Position numbers and translations under genes: made by a program
Shown here: one piece after another, positions 9,730 to 23,337 of the stretch
Numbering within the stretch: the first letter of the stretch is position 1
Layout of the letters: each line of letters opens with the position of its first letter
The notes under the pieces: generated by a model
Database searches by the model: none
What the model saw: only the letters and a program-made list of their open reading frames with translations
Told to the model about the DNA's origin: nothing
Origin: Buxus sempervirens
Lineage: Eukaryota; Streptophyta; Magnoliopsida; Buxales; Buxaceae
Direction: 5' to 3'
Length of the DNA: 64,000 bases
Assembly (NCBI GenBank): GCA_947561395.2
Contig: OX387188.1
Coordinates: 8,850,150 to 8,914,149 of the forward strand

Positions 9730-12700
9730 GTAACGCCCCAGATCCAGGTTTATTTAAACACATAAACCCAAATCTGGTTCGTTAGGGAAAATGGCCCAAA
9801 ACAACTATTCCAGACTTAAACAATTTCATTTATTATATCAGAGTGCGGAAATAAAAACATCTTTCAGAAAGCGCGGAATTAAACCATCAAAATAATCCAT
9901 TAATATTTCATCTACAAAGTCTGGAAAGGTTCAACTAAATAAAATTAATAACATCCACCAAGGGTGTGGAATAAAGATACTAATAATCCTTCAGATGACA
10001 TCAAAATCTTCAAACAAAATACTAAAGTTAATTCCTAAGAAAATAAATCTAAATATCTCTCCATGTCCTCTTAGACCTACACAGGAATGAAATAGTTTTC
10101 TTCCTGGTAATTACAGTAATCCCCTGGAGTCTCTATCCTAGCAACGTCCTCTCCAGGAATATCTGAAAACAAAACCGATAAAACAATAATTTGAGAAACA
10201 ACATCTCAGTAAGCAGTCATGCAAATAGTTGACCACAATAAAATATGCAACACTTAATCAGAATAATCACAATAAGATTCAAGACAACAATGAAATACAA
10301 TTTGTCCACCTCATGGATTCATGAAATAGTATACCAGAAAAAGAGAGTAGACATGTGCCAATATGTTACCTAACCGAATTACGATGGACCAGCCGCCCTA
10401 CAGTCTGGCTATTCAACGCCAACGGAAGAACCCAACCATGAGTTAGTGTAACGCCTCGAAACCGGGTTATGTAGAAAAAACCATAACTCGTTCCCAAAGG
10501 GTTACTTATATACACAGGATCGCTATATTAGAGTGAAGGATAACATGAAATAAACCATAATATAATCAGAGTTAACTAAAAATCCCCATCTCACATGAAA
10601 CAAGCATATACCCGCCTGTATCGTCCTCTCTGAAATCTGAACACAAAACAAAACAAAAGGAATGAGATACGACTATCTCAGCAAGTAGCACATGCATGCT
10701 CAAATATATTTAATTTAATTTCTAAAACATGCACGATTAAAACATACTAAACGATTAACCACGGATAAATCAATTAATCCAACTAATCCGGCAAAACAAT
10801 ATCAAACCACAAAGTAAGGTGGGACTCGTGAAATTTGACCACTTTGTAAGGTTAAGTTCTAGCTCCAAACAGTCCAGTCCGAAAACCTCTGCCAAAACTA
10901 ATGTCTCTGCATAATCTGATGCCTCTACAATAACTGATTCCAATATCATCGTCTCTTGGTGGAAATCACAAGACCTCACCCTCTCCAAGGGTGGAAACGG
11001 ATAACAATCCAGTTTGGGAACCACTGTCGAATTTGTTGCCAATAATAGACCTCACCCCTTCATGGGGTGGAAACGGAGTTGTTGCAGCACTTCCCTCGTG
11101 GAAGGCCTCTTTATATGGAGGAAACGCGTAAAATAAATCCCTCTTAATTCGCAGCACTTCTCTCATGAAAGGCCTCTCCGCATAAAGGAAACGCATGAAA
11201 GAAGCTAGACTTTAACCAACAAAATAGACCGACTTCACTTACTAGCTAGATTATGGATCCATATTTACTAAATATTAACTCAAATCAAATCAAAATAATG
11301 CTCAAAGCAAATGAAGTCATTAACAATACCAAATTCAGCTCAACAAGCCACTATAATCATCAAACAGTGAAATTCTCAAATATTCGGTACAATCGGTAAA
11401 AGTACTTTGTCAATTGACCAAAAGTGATAACCAGGGAACATTCGAAGAAAACACAACCAAATAATATTCAGGTCACAACATAAAACAGCATATTCAATGA
11501 TATTATAATCGGTTCACGAATTCTCCAATTAGCTAAATTTTCTTAATGTAGTAATTTAGATTTTACTAACTTCTACTGGTTGATCCCAATATTAATTTCT
11601 CACTATTCTTTATTGCTATATTAATCTCCATGGAATTACTAACAGCTCTGGAACTTCAAATAGTCCTTGCATAATTCAGTTAAAGTGGTACCATAGGTTA
11701 GAATATACTAATTTGCTTAAAGTGGACACAGTTACATGCTGCAGAAATTACAATATACATTTGCTATTATATTTCTCAACAATCCTTTAATTCTTGGTTA
11801 TAATTATCCTCCTTAAATTCTATAACATTAATTGAAGGTTATATTGAACCTATATTAACTCCTTTGGAAAGGTATAATAGGGTAGAAATTAACTTATACA
11901 CGCTAGGTCAACACATCCGCATTTTTCATATTTTTCAATGAAGGCTAACCCTCTACTCATTAATCCCAATATCAAATTATTCTGTTTCTTTATTGCAAAA
12001 GAAATATTTTCCATAGGTTACCAACTGTTCTTGAACTCCCAACTATATCTTGAAAAATTCAGATGAGGTAATATCTTAGGTTTGACACCAAGAATAGGTT
12101 CAAGGAAGTCCCCAAAAACTTGCTGCAAAAAAAACCATATTACATATTTGCTGTCATGCTTCACCATCTTTAGTTCATGTTGTTAATCTAAATCCTCATT
12201 AGGTTATTAGTAACTTCAGATACTAATTTGACTTCAGATGAACCTATTTGAAAGGATTTAAGAAGCTAAAACTATGGTTATACTCCATTATCAAATTAGT
12301 CGCACCTTATATGGGGTTGGTGCTGGGCAACAACCTCAACAGGTCAGCAGGGGTTGGCGCCAGTCAGCCTCCCCTTTAATTGTTAACTAGCACTGACCTC
12401 TAAGGAGGTCAGCACACCTGGCGCCCAGCTGTTCCAAAACCAAACAGCTGCAGTTCATCTTCAATACAAGTTTCATACCTTTTGAACTTGCTTCTTCATT
12501 CAAAACCTTTCTCACGTTATGTAAATCATCTAAATAATACTACTGCACCATCTCAAACTTAATCAAAACAACTTAAGCTAGAATTACAGATTAACGTCCA
12601 TTTCATGAACAGAGATCAGAAATATCATCTCGTTTGTTTCAGATTTATCCCTTCAAAACTTCAACAAAATCCATACGAAAATATGATGTTTAAAAGGGTG

Positions 12701-15360
12701 CTACTTGCCTTTAATTTGCTAGAATCCAATTTCAACAAAATTAGAGATGAAGATCAAATATTCTCCACGACCAGAACCTCTCCACGATCAGAAATTTCTG
12801 TAGAAATTTTTCAAGACTAATCCTCTTTAAATCTGAATCAATCCTCCACAAAATTTTGACGAAATAAATCAAACTAACCTAGATCTATCATTGCAATTGC
12901 TTACATGGTCTGAACTAGAATTTGGACAAGAATGAACAACCGAAACAGACGTCCACTCTTCAACCAAAACAGAGATCTCTACTTTCTTTAAAGTTTCAGA
13001 TTAGATTTCACCCCTCAAGGATCTAAATTAGCCTCCTCAACTCCCAGATTTCACTCTTGCTGCTTAGGCTTCTCCAGCAATGAACAGTCGAAACTGTTCC
13101 GAGCGCGTGGAGAGCCAAGATATACTTATGTTTCACAAAACTCTTCAACTCCCTACCTTTTGCTCCGCCGGAGCGTCGCTCCACCGAAAATCCTACACCT
13201 TCACCCCACCATCCTTTGATTCATTAATTTTCCACTTAGATAAATACATCAACACTTAATTGACTCTACCAAAATTCACTTTATACTATTTTATTAATTA
13301 TTACAATATAATCTAATTACCATTTACTAGATTTACATAATCTCCGATTTATTCTGAAATTCCAAAACACCCTCGTGACACTCCACCTTAAATCAATAAA
13401 TTAAAATATAATAATAAAAATTATTTTTTATAATTAGAATTTCCATCCAGATTCACCCGAGAATTCCAGTTTAACCACTTAATCTCTTTTTCGGAACTTT
13501 CCATCACTTAAATAAGTTAATGATCCCAAAAATCAAAATTTTAATTATTACTAAAAATTCGGGGTTTTATAGTTAGCATGTACAGCCCAACCAATCCAGG
13601 AGTGGGTAACATAGCGACCAACCAATCCAGGAGCGGTACCATCCTCAAGATGATGGAATGCCTCAGACACAGAATTCAAACCCCTCTAATACACATTTCA
13701 CTTATTAGCTATTCTATGGATCCATATAACTGCTAAGCCCACTCAACAGTGAGAAAAACCAACTAGGGTAATGGATATACTTCTCAATAACACCCACCAT
13801 ATACAGAACCTTATCTGTATAACCAAATCTGCCCATGCGGAAAACAATAAATTAGGCACCAGCCTTATCATATCAGTGACCCAAATCCAAAATAGAATGC
13901 ACCAAGTCATATGTCCAAAACTCTAGGTTTCAACGGGCCAATATGTCCCGAATGTGTATCGACTTCATCGATGCACAAAATACCTTCATATCATCCAAAT
14001 ACAGGTGTATGAACTCACAAAACCAACCTTGGTTAAAAGTAAAATCTTTTGGAACAATGGAATCAAGTAAAAGTGCCTCTTTACAAACATCTACCCAAAA
14101 GCTTTATAAAATTGAATTTTAAACATCCGCCAATGCAGACAATTCCCAAATACTCCAATCTTGATGGTACATAGGTTAAAATTGGATAAAAACACTTTTG
14201 TAGTGAAAAACTAGGTTGAAAAGCCAATTTCGAAAAATCTGATAGACTGGTCACTTGAGCGGCCAAGGGCACTCGATCGGCCTTAAACAATAGATTGTTT
14301 GAGGGGAGGTCGCTCGATAGGTCGCTCGAGCGACTGTTCTAGCGATAGTTCAATCTGGGTAAAATTGCTCTCGGGTTTTGGAATAAATACATAGGGCGTT
14401 CGAGCAACTGCTCAGGCGGTCTGATACGTGAAAAATCCGCAACTTTGTGAAATTCAACAAAAATTCCACAACTCAATATTCAATGCATCAAAACCATTTT
14501 AAATCATTCTAAAACACTTTATAAACATGCTAGAACAATTCCCAACAATTAAAACATCATAAATAACAAAAACAACGCATCAAAACACCGATTAATCACG
14601 TATATTGTCTAAATACGAATTTGTATTTTATGCAAGCATCAAGGGACTACTTAAACCTTCTCTAAAAGCAACAAAATATCACCACAAATATGCTCCAACA
14701 ATCTCACAAGTCTTGATCTCGTCTGAGTTAAGAAAAATCATGTTTTTAGAATCTAGCAACACATTTATCTCTCCAAAAACAGAACTTTCTCTTGACTAGC
14801 TCTTACCTGAGTTTTACTGCACGAAAATCTCCTTCTTCCTTCTCTAAAACTGCTCCAGCAAGTGCTTGAATATTAGGGTTTGATCACAAAGAAGCAACGA
14901 GAAGAATAGAGGAAAAGAGATGGAATGTGCGGCTGTTGGTTTCTATGTTGGACGTGAATTGCCTATTTGCATGCACATTAGGTTATTTTATTAGTTTTAG
15001 AGGTTTTTACCATATTGCCCTCCTTCATTAATCCAAACCACTCAACCCAACTAATCCTTGAACCAACTAAAATCAAGCCATTAAACCAACTAAACCTTTG
15101 GGTCAACCCACTCTCCTTGGGTTCGACCAACTCCCTTTATTTATTCTTATACTTTAATTAACTCTTCACTATAATAATTTGAATAATTATAATTAAACTT
15201 TTCCCTAGATTAAACCAAAAATTCTCACCTTATATTAGCTTTCCATGTTCTCCTCCGGTTCATCTTGAACTCCTCCGAGTTGAACCAAAATTTCATCTTC
15301 TGCATATTATTAACCAATTAGTCTATTTATTTATTTATTACTAAAATCTGGGATTTTACA
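9730..15360 (+). mobile_element. Solo LTR L1, chromovirus-like, with L2 nested inside
   Basis: Begins TGTAACGCCCC and ends GGGATTTTACA. Flanks are GTTAG (9725-9729) and ATTAG (15361-15365), a 5-bp TSD with one change. The K frame resumes directly behind it. Without L2 and its duplicated target the LTR is about 2.5 kb. The ends resemble the LTR start of chromovirus D at 47868. It contains GC-rich words such as GCTCGAGCGAC (about 14240-14430). No gene was found in it. Confidence 0.85.
10447..13571 (+). mobile_element. Solo LTR L2 inside L1
   Basis: TGTAACGCCTCG to GGGGTTTTATA, 3125 bases, flanked by a perfect TSD GTTAG (10442-10446 and 13572-13576). The terminal CA has become TA, as expected from C deamination. 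Small hairpins such as CACCCC/GGGGTG lie at about 10970-11200, and GC-rich words (TTGGCGCC type) at about 12310-12430. No coding content. Confidence 0.88.
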
Positions 15361-15477
15361 ATTAGAGGAGGAACTAAAGACATGTCAAGGGGTGCCATAT
15401 GCGAGTGTTGTGGATTGTCTAATGTGCGCAATGGTTTGCATTAGACCTGATTTGGTACATGCAGTGAGCATTGTTTG
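15361..15477 (+). pseudogene. Copia remnant K, continuation (after RT)
   Basis: Continues the K frame across the L1 insertion: EEELKTCQGVPYASVVDCLM, then RPDLVHAVSIV, the conserved stretch between RT and RNase H of copia elements. Similarity ends near 15475. Confidence 0.8.
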
Positions 15478-15726
15478 CGTGTTCTTCTTCTTCTCTATTT
15501 TTCTTACTATTCACGTTGCGTGATTCACAACAGACTGGAAGATAAAATATTAGTTGATACCAAACTCGCTCCTATTTTATTTAGTGGCAAAAAGTTAGGT
15601 TGGGTTGGACATGACTATACTACAACATATTATAACATTAGTGTTTTAAAGTAAAATATTTAAATTAATTGATATCCATTTTTTGTATAGGATATATGTG
15701 AAAAATATATTTTAATTGATTAAGGT
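15478..15726. other. Unassigned AT-rich stretch
   Basis: No ORF, repeat or LTR end recognised. It is probably decayed K or another old insertion. Confidence 0.4.
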
Positions 15727-18700
15727 TGTGATAACCTAGGAATTCACCTAAGGATAGTTTAGTTATTTCCTAATTAGCCTAATTTAAAATTTGTTGACTA
15801 AATAGTTATTAAATCTGAAATTTTAAATTGGGCTTAAGTTTGGTTCAACTTTGATTTAATAGCAAGATTTATGGCTTCATAGGAGGGGAAAGGACCTATT
15901 GGTAATTATACTTGATTAAGGGACTCAAATTTGTAAGTAAATAAGTAAATGGGGCTATTGCATAATATTTAAAAATAAGAAATAAAAAATTACGAAAATT
16001 GGAAATAATCTAATTTTTAAAGGTTCAGTAAATAAAATAGCTTGTTATCCTAATTGAACTAGGATTTCTTGGTAAACTTGTAATCTCAATTGAGCTAGGA
16101 AACCCTAAACCTAGTTGAATTAGGGAAACCTTTATACCTCCATTATAAATAAGGAACTATGAGTTGTTATTGAAACTTCTTAGCTATATTATTGGATGTT
16201 TGGAGAAACCCTAGAAGAGAGTGTTTGGCCTTGGAGAACATGGAGGAGAAAAACCTATTATAGTCCATTCTAACCAGTTTTCATCAAATTGCGATCCTTT
16301 GATGATCCACTATTTGATCGAGCTCAAATTTGGAGAAGAAGTTTATGATACATGGTTCTTTAAACCTGAATGGTGGAGATATTGTTTGGAACTCTCTATG
16401 ATCATCCGATTTTGAGAAAAAAACGAAACTGTAATTTTGGCTCATGAGAAAAAGTATTATTGTGTTCTAGAGATAAGTAGTAATTTGGTTTGATTTCATA
16501 TGTGGTATTTTTGATGATATGATAATGGTTTTGATGACCTGGAAATGTTGTTTATGCTGGGTTATGATCTGAACATGGTTTAAGAGATTTTATTTTTAAT
16601 ATAAACTTGTTGTATTATGATGATTGGATTGATCCCATGAATTTTTCTGGAGATCTTGATTGTTTGGAATTGATTTTGGAGGCCCTAGATTGCTATATTA
16701 GTTTTGGAAAAACTTGGTTCTTATATTATTGATCAATAAATGCTTAGGAGATGGATATTCGTTAATAGATTATGATACTTTGCAGGGTTGAATTTGTTTT
16801 AAATAAAGTTCGGAATGTTTTAGAGATGATTTGATTATGTCTTTGATAGATTTTTTTCAAAATTGTAATTTAATTTTTATGGTAGAAGCATGGTTTCAAA
16901 TATCATATCGTATCGCGTGATACGCGCGATACGTATCGTGTATCGTGCCTAATGGCACGATACACACTACTATTTCGGGATACAGGTCGAATCGACCTGT
17001 ATCCACCATGTATCGACTGTATCGACTCGATATAGTTGATAATCGACTTAAAAATGTTAAAAAAACGTAAAAACAGAGTTCAAAGGGGAGCAAGACAGAG
17101 CGCGAGAGTGGGAGAAAGCGAGAGAAAGTGAACGAGATCACGAGAGAGAGCAGCGAGAGTGTGGGAGAGAGCGAGGGAAAGAGAGTGATAGAAAAAGAAC
17201 GAGAGAGTGTGACAGAGAGAGAGCGAGAGAAGGAGAGCGACTGAGCGAGAGAAAGAAAGAGAATGAGAGAGAGTGGGAGAGAGCGAGGGAAAGAGAACGA
17301 GAGAGAGCAAGAGAGAGAGCGAGAGAAGGAGAGCGACTGAGCGAAAAAAAGACAGCGAGAGAGAGAGAGAGAGAGTAGAGGGGTTGGTGGCGTACCTGTT
17401 CGCTGCCGTTGCCGTTGCCGTTGCCGTCACTGTCGCCGCCTCTTTCTCCTCCCCTCTTTCTCGGTTTCTCCCTGTCGCCGAAGTCCCCTCTTCTCGGTCT
17501 CTCCTTGTCGCCGAAGTCAAATATATGTTGAAAACCAAAGTATCTCTTATAAAAGTTTTTTATATATTAAAAAGAAATATTATATTTTACATACAAACAG
17601 ATTTCTTATATATTATATATAAAAGAAAAAAAAGTTTTCTTTTATAATTATATAAATATAATAAATAGAATATGAATATAGATATATATGATAAAATTAA
17701 TTATAAATATTCATAAAATTAATTTTACATACAAAAATATTTGAATGGTAAGAAGTTATAAAAATTTTATTCTTATGTACACATATATAATATAGTATTA
17801 GATAATTATATTTAATCTACATACATAATTATAAAAAAATATATTTGACTGGTAAAAAATTACAAATTTTTATTATTATTTACAAACACGTACATATACA
17901 TTAATTATTAATAATATATTTCTTGAAATTATTAATAATAATATATTATAATTATTACTCTAATATTAAATTTTAAATTGGTATACACAATAAACTTTCT
18001 TACTCTATTTATTTGTTTATTTAGCATATTATGGCTTTTGTTTATTTTTTATTAAATTTCCTAAAGTCTTTTTGAATATATGTTGATTTGTTTCCATAAC
18101 ACATAAATATTCTTTGTGTAAACCTATGATGTCAGAAACATGTTTATTTATTATATTTTTGACTTATCTTTCTATTTAGATAGGTTTTGTTTCATGTATC
18201 CACTATTTTTTATGCGTATCCATCATTTTAGTGCGTATCCGTGCGTATCCTCGATACGTTTCCATTTTTCGATCGTCCGATACAGCACGTCGATACGATA
18301 CTTTGAACCATGGGTAGAAGATCTTAAACAGTTCAAAAACCAAGAAAATCATATTTCTACACCTATTTTTCAAATAAATGGAATTTTAAACCTATTTAGA
18401 GATAGATCTGGATCTCATGATCTACATGAAAGTTTGGTTTTTTCTTATCTACTTTCAATAAAAAATTTAATCTAAATAATATTCTTCTGTTTAAAAATTT
18501 TAAATTAATTTTTATTGCTTACTGGTATACACAGATTTTTCGTTAAAATTGACTTTGAAATGTTATAATTATTTAACTTTGAAAAACTATTATAGGTTAT
18601 TTTAGTACTATGATTTAAAAATTTAACGAGTCAAATTTTAGGTAATTTGGTTAAGAAACAGTTGAGTTATGAGATTTGGAACTTTACTTGTTCATATGTG

Positions 18701-19569
18701 GTAGATTTGATCTATACATGATTAAAATTCCATAATAATTTATTTGATATTTCATATGAGGTTTTTGACTACTCAAATAGATTCTAAAAGTTTTTAGAGA
18801 TGATTTGAGGATGTTTTTACTAGTAAAATAATTTAATAAAATATAGAAAATATTTTGAGTATGTTTTGGTTTCAAAAAGATGGTCTTCGGTTTGGAATGG
18901 TGGGTTTGGTTCCTCAAAGGACTTTTATTACTCTTAAATGGTTTCTATACTTTTGTAAGATGGTTCTACCTGTATTTGATTTTTGGAATCATTTAAAAAT
19001 GTTTGGAAATGTAGTTGGTGGTTCATATGGATTTTATGTTGAATTTTGGGATTGTGAGGTATTTGGTTGCCCCTTCATGATTTGGTGAGTTGTTTCATTA
19101 ATTTTCTCTATGATGGAGTATTTCTGCTATGAGGGAAATTTTCATTGGTTTTCCTCTATGAGGGACTGATTCTAGCCATCATGGCAAATGACATATGTTT
19201 TGGTTTTGGTTTTGGTTTTGGCATGTGTATAGTAGGCTTAGCTCATTATGGAACCATAGTTTAGCTAAATATTAAAATAGGTCGTTATATGTTTGGTTTA
19301 TGCTTGGTTTCCATTTATGCATTTTATCCATAATGGAGAGGCTATTCTATGAGGGAATGAGTTGTAACAATCTGTTTCCACCATGATGGTGAGGTCTTTT
19401 TGTAGGATATTTTGCAGTTTTATTCTTTTATTGGGTTGTACTTGCCGACTCAATATCTGTATCAGGTTTGATTGCTTCACTATGGCCATAAATATCTGAA
19501 ATCCTGAGTAGGCCGACTTCGCATGTAAGACGTAAGGTGGCAATCGGGCCAAGTATGACTTCTCAAAGA
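15727..19569 (-). mobile_element. LTR E, chromovirus-like, minus orientation, partial
   Basis: Starts on the + strand as TGTGATAACCTAGG, read as the degraded 3' end of a minus-strand LTR. It includes a CTGAGTAGGCC block near 19501 that is shared with LTR H, and small hairpins (CCACC/GGTG, TCCTC/GAGGGA types) at about 19090-19400. It is interrupted by a hAT-like element and cut by LTR F at 19570. Its start (right end) is not recognised in the window. Orientation is inferred from the shared block and terminal pattern. Confidence 0.6.
16889..18312. mobile_element. hAT-like non-autonomous DNA transposon
   Basis: Termini CATGGTTTCAAATATC and (reverse) CATGGTTCAAAGTATC are imperfect inverted repeats of about 27 bases rich in GTATCG. 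It is flanked by an exact 8-bp duplication GGTAGAAG (16881-16888 and 18313-18320), the TSD length of hAT elements. The 1424-base interior holds a GA-rich tract (about 17095-17380), a GCCGTT microsatellite (about 17403-17430) and AT-rich sequence. Open frames in the GA tract are low-complexity artefacts. No transposase. Confidence 0.75.
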
Positions 19570-19782
19570 TGTAATGCCCCGGATTTGATGTGTGTGTATA
19601 TTTTTTTATACAAATCAAGGCATTACTTTAGTGATAACAAAACAATCCAGAATTAAAATATAAAAGGGTTAAGATAAATCATAGTGCGCTATGAACTTAT
19701 TTTATTCATTAAAATCTCACCTTGTTATTACATCAAATATTTAAATAAAATGGTCAACTATAACAAACTCCAAGATCAAAAT
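19570..19782 (+). mobile_element. LTR F, first piece
   Basis: Begins TGTAATGCCCCGG inside E and is interrupted by G at 19783. The sequence resumes at 31966. Confidence 0.65.
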
Positions 19783-22700
19783 TGTAGCACCCCGAAACCA
19801 GGTCCACCCGGTTAGGGTTCATACTGGCTCCCGAGCGCTAACTTAGGACCCAAAGCATGATAAGTCACCTTATAAAAATAGTCTAGACAATTATAAACCT
19901 AAATTAGTATAAAAATAGCTATATAACGGCTGTAGTAGCGTGGTTGTGTGAAGACTCTAACACCTGATTAATCAGAGTTATATATTAACATCAACTCATC
20001 CAACAAAAAAAATGATCAAAAAGTGTTTCTCTATCTCTCATTCTATATCATAGCAGTCATATATAGTCATCCAAAATGATATACATAATCTGTAAAACTA
20101 TATATGTACAACGACACCAAAATACATCCATGATATCAAAAGAAATAACCAACTGAACTACAGACCCTCAGGGACGATAATAGTCCTATGGTCTATACGC
20201 CTAATCTCCCTCACGTCTATCCCCAGGTCGCTCTCCTGGTGTTGAAATAGAACACCGAATAAACAAGGAAAAACACACCTGAGAAATAATCTCAATAGGA
20301 AGTAATATGCAAAATACAATATTATACTAAACCATGTTATGCAATTTGAAATACAACAAGATATAAATTTTATCAGAAAACTATGCTAAAACTACAAGTA
20401 AGCATCCTTATCATAAGCATGCTATATATAAAAAAAACAGGCAATTAAAATAACATATACACCATGCATGCAGTTTAAAGAAATGCAAATAAGGCAAGAA
20501 CAGTCTAACATAGCAAGTAGGACTCATGTCTTTGACAAGTCTATAAATCAGATTAAGAAATAAGTCCAGCTTCTGCCACGTTATGATTTACTAGAAGAAA
20601 GCCTGGCAATCTCCCTACGGAGTACCCCCTCCCTGGGGTTGGTAAGTTGTAAAACCCCAGTTCTAGATTAAGGTTATTATGGGAATTGCTTAATAATTTT
20701 AAATATATTTTGATGGTGGAAATTCAGGAAATTGAAGTCAAGGGTAGATATGGAATTTCGCAAATTGGAGTTCGAAGGTTAATTTAAGGTGAGCAAGCTA
20801 AGTGCGATTTTAGTAAACTTATATTAGTGATTAATTGGTACTAAGTGATGGGCTGTTTAATGTGAATTAGAGAATGAGATCAGGGGATCAAGGCAAATGA
20901 GGTGGATATTTAAATAGAGCTATGGGTGAGCGCACAGCGTATCATGAAATAGAGGAGGGCGCCAATGTCCACTATAATTAGCAGCGAACTTGGGAAACCT
21001 GGGTTTTCGCTCAACTTTGGTCGAAGAGGAAGCGGCTGCTGTTTCCAAGCGAATTGGGGAAGAAGTGAAGTAAGGAGAGATTGATTGATTGGAGTTGGCA
21101 GGAGATTAATTTCGGAAGGAGAATTCTTCTGTCCAATTTCGGTAGTGATCAGCAATTGCCGAGATCTGCCCATTTTGGCTGTGCGATCACGATCGGATTG
21201 GGTAAGCATTGTTACCTCAATTAATTGTGAGTGAGAGGTTAGAGAAAATCCAGATTTATCAGACCTAACTAGATCTGGAACAAATTGGATCAGGTATTGA
21301 GATTGGGAGCCAATCATCCGTCAAAGAGCGTTTTGGAGTTGCTGCCGAGTGAGATCTAAGAAGGATTTCAAGTGAGCGATCGTGAGGTTTTCTTCATATC
21401 AAGTGAGTAGCACTCTGTTTATTCGATTTGAGCATATGGATGTGTTTTGGGAAACTTGAATTGCAGTCGCGTACGTGTTGTTTCCTATTCATGAACTGTT
21501 AGAGGAGATCGAATGGTTTACGGTTGATGTTCGTCTGGATTAATTTCATTTAGGGTTAATCATTTTGTCACGAGGTATAGGAAGGGATTTGAGTCAATTT
21601 TGGCAAGGGTTTTAAGTTCAGATAGGTCAGAAAGCATCAAATAGAGTATACCATGATTGACGAGTTGCATTTTGGGTTGGCGCTAACCTCGGTCAATCTG
21701 GCGCTAACCTCTTGCGGTTAGCGCCAATTCAAAAATAGTCCGGTGCTAACCTGGTGGACCTGGCGCCAACCTCTGGGGGTGAGCGCTAGATGTGGTTTCC
21801 ACAATAGAGTGCGGCTAATTGTGTATACACCCTAGGTTTGATTCAACCCTCAATTTATATATCTTATGAGTTTAGTTAAGAGCTGGTGATGCTAGTGAGG
21901 TGGCTGTAAGTGTGCGTACCTGTTTCCAGGTTGCACTGGATAAAAATGGGAAATTGGAGTCGCCACTGCTTGATGGGGTGTAGGCAGACACCGGGGTGCC
22001 TAGATTTTTCTACTAGGCGGTCTACGGCTTTGAGATTCTAAGTAAGTTCTCGGTTGCGGTCTGGGGAAGTTTGTAGACACCCCAGTCCACCCCGTCAAAT
22101 GACGGGTCCCATAGGTTTCCCTGGTTTGAGTCAACTTTGGTCTCTCACTCACCCGATTCCTATTCCAGCATTCAATTTGGTTAAGTCTGGCGGGACTGCC
22201 AAAGTGGTGTGGGTCCCTTTACTTGATTTTATCTTGTTTAGCTTATAGTGAGATGAGTCTGAGTGGGCGGGCCCCGTTGGAAGGCCTGCGGATTCCTTGG
22301 TGGGCTTGGTTAAGCCCACATACCCCCTTGGTGGGCCTCAGTCTAGCCTGAGAGGCCCTTTGGGCTTTGGTTTAATGATTCGATTTTACTTGAAGTTTAA
22401 GTTGAGAATTAATTGATTTTCATGCAAAGTGGGCCGGGATGGCTTTGTGGGCCCTTGGGTGAGCCCCCATGTTGGTGCCAAATGATTTTTGAGCTATCTC
22501 GATTAGCTGTGCCAAAATGGGCCAGGCTTTGGGCTTGGGGCGCTTTACCTGGGCTTGGGCTTGAAAGCCCAAGGCTTCCTGAGTTAGGGTTTGGAAACCC
22601 TAACCTTTGTTGGGTTCAATGGGCTTAGTGGGCCCGACAGGCCTTGCCCTTGGTCTCGGCCAAACCACAATTTTAAACTACACATGCATGTCCCTCATAG

Positions 22701-23337
22701 GGCTTGGGTGGGCCTCAAGTGGTCTGGCCCACTCAATCAACTTGGTTAACCTTATTTTGAGCAAAAAGTAAGTTTATCGGGCTGGGTGGGCCCCGTTGGA
22801 AGGCCCACTGGAAATCAAATTGGACTGGGGTCTTGTAGACACCCCAAAATTGCACGATTTTTGATAAATCTTGAAGGAGAGAAATATTTTATTGGAATTT
22901 TCAATTCTTTGCATTGGGTTTGAGAAGAAAAAAAATGTGTGCTACAAAATCTGCTATTTTCACAAAAAATCCTATTTTTGCCTTAAAATCCACCTCACAG
23001 CCACGAGAGCTCAATGGAATTTAGGACAACTTTGGGAAATGTGTTGGTCAAAAAGGAAGATATTCATTCAATTTTTAACTTGGTTTGATGAAAAAATCAG
23101 TTTTCAAAATCCTATTTTTGGGCTTAAAATCCACTTCATAGCCACGAGAGCTCAGTGGAATTTAAGAACTCTTGGAGAGATGCCCCCTTAAAGTTAGGGC
23201 TTTTTGGCAAATCTCCACCCAAAAATTGTTTTTACAAAATTGAATTCAATCAAGCAAATCATGCTTAAGGGAGTGCAATTTGGGCTTGTCTAATCTTTGC
23301 AGCTCACTACTTCGCAGCTCCCACAAAGAGGGGCAGT

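Noticed and set aside
17080..17540. Open frames on both strands in the GA-rich stretch
   Set aside because: Low-complexity repeats inside the hAT-like element; no composition or motif typical of a protein.
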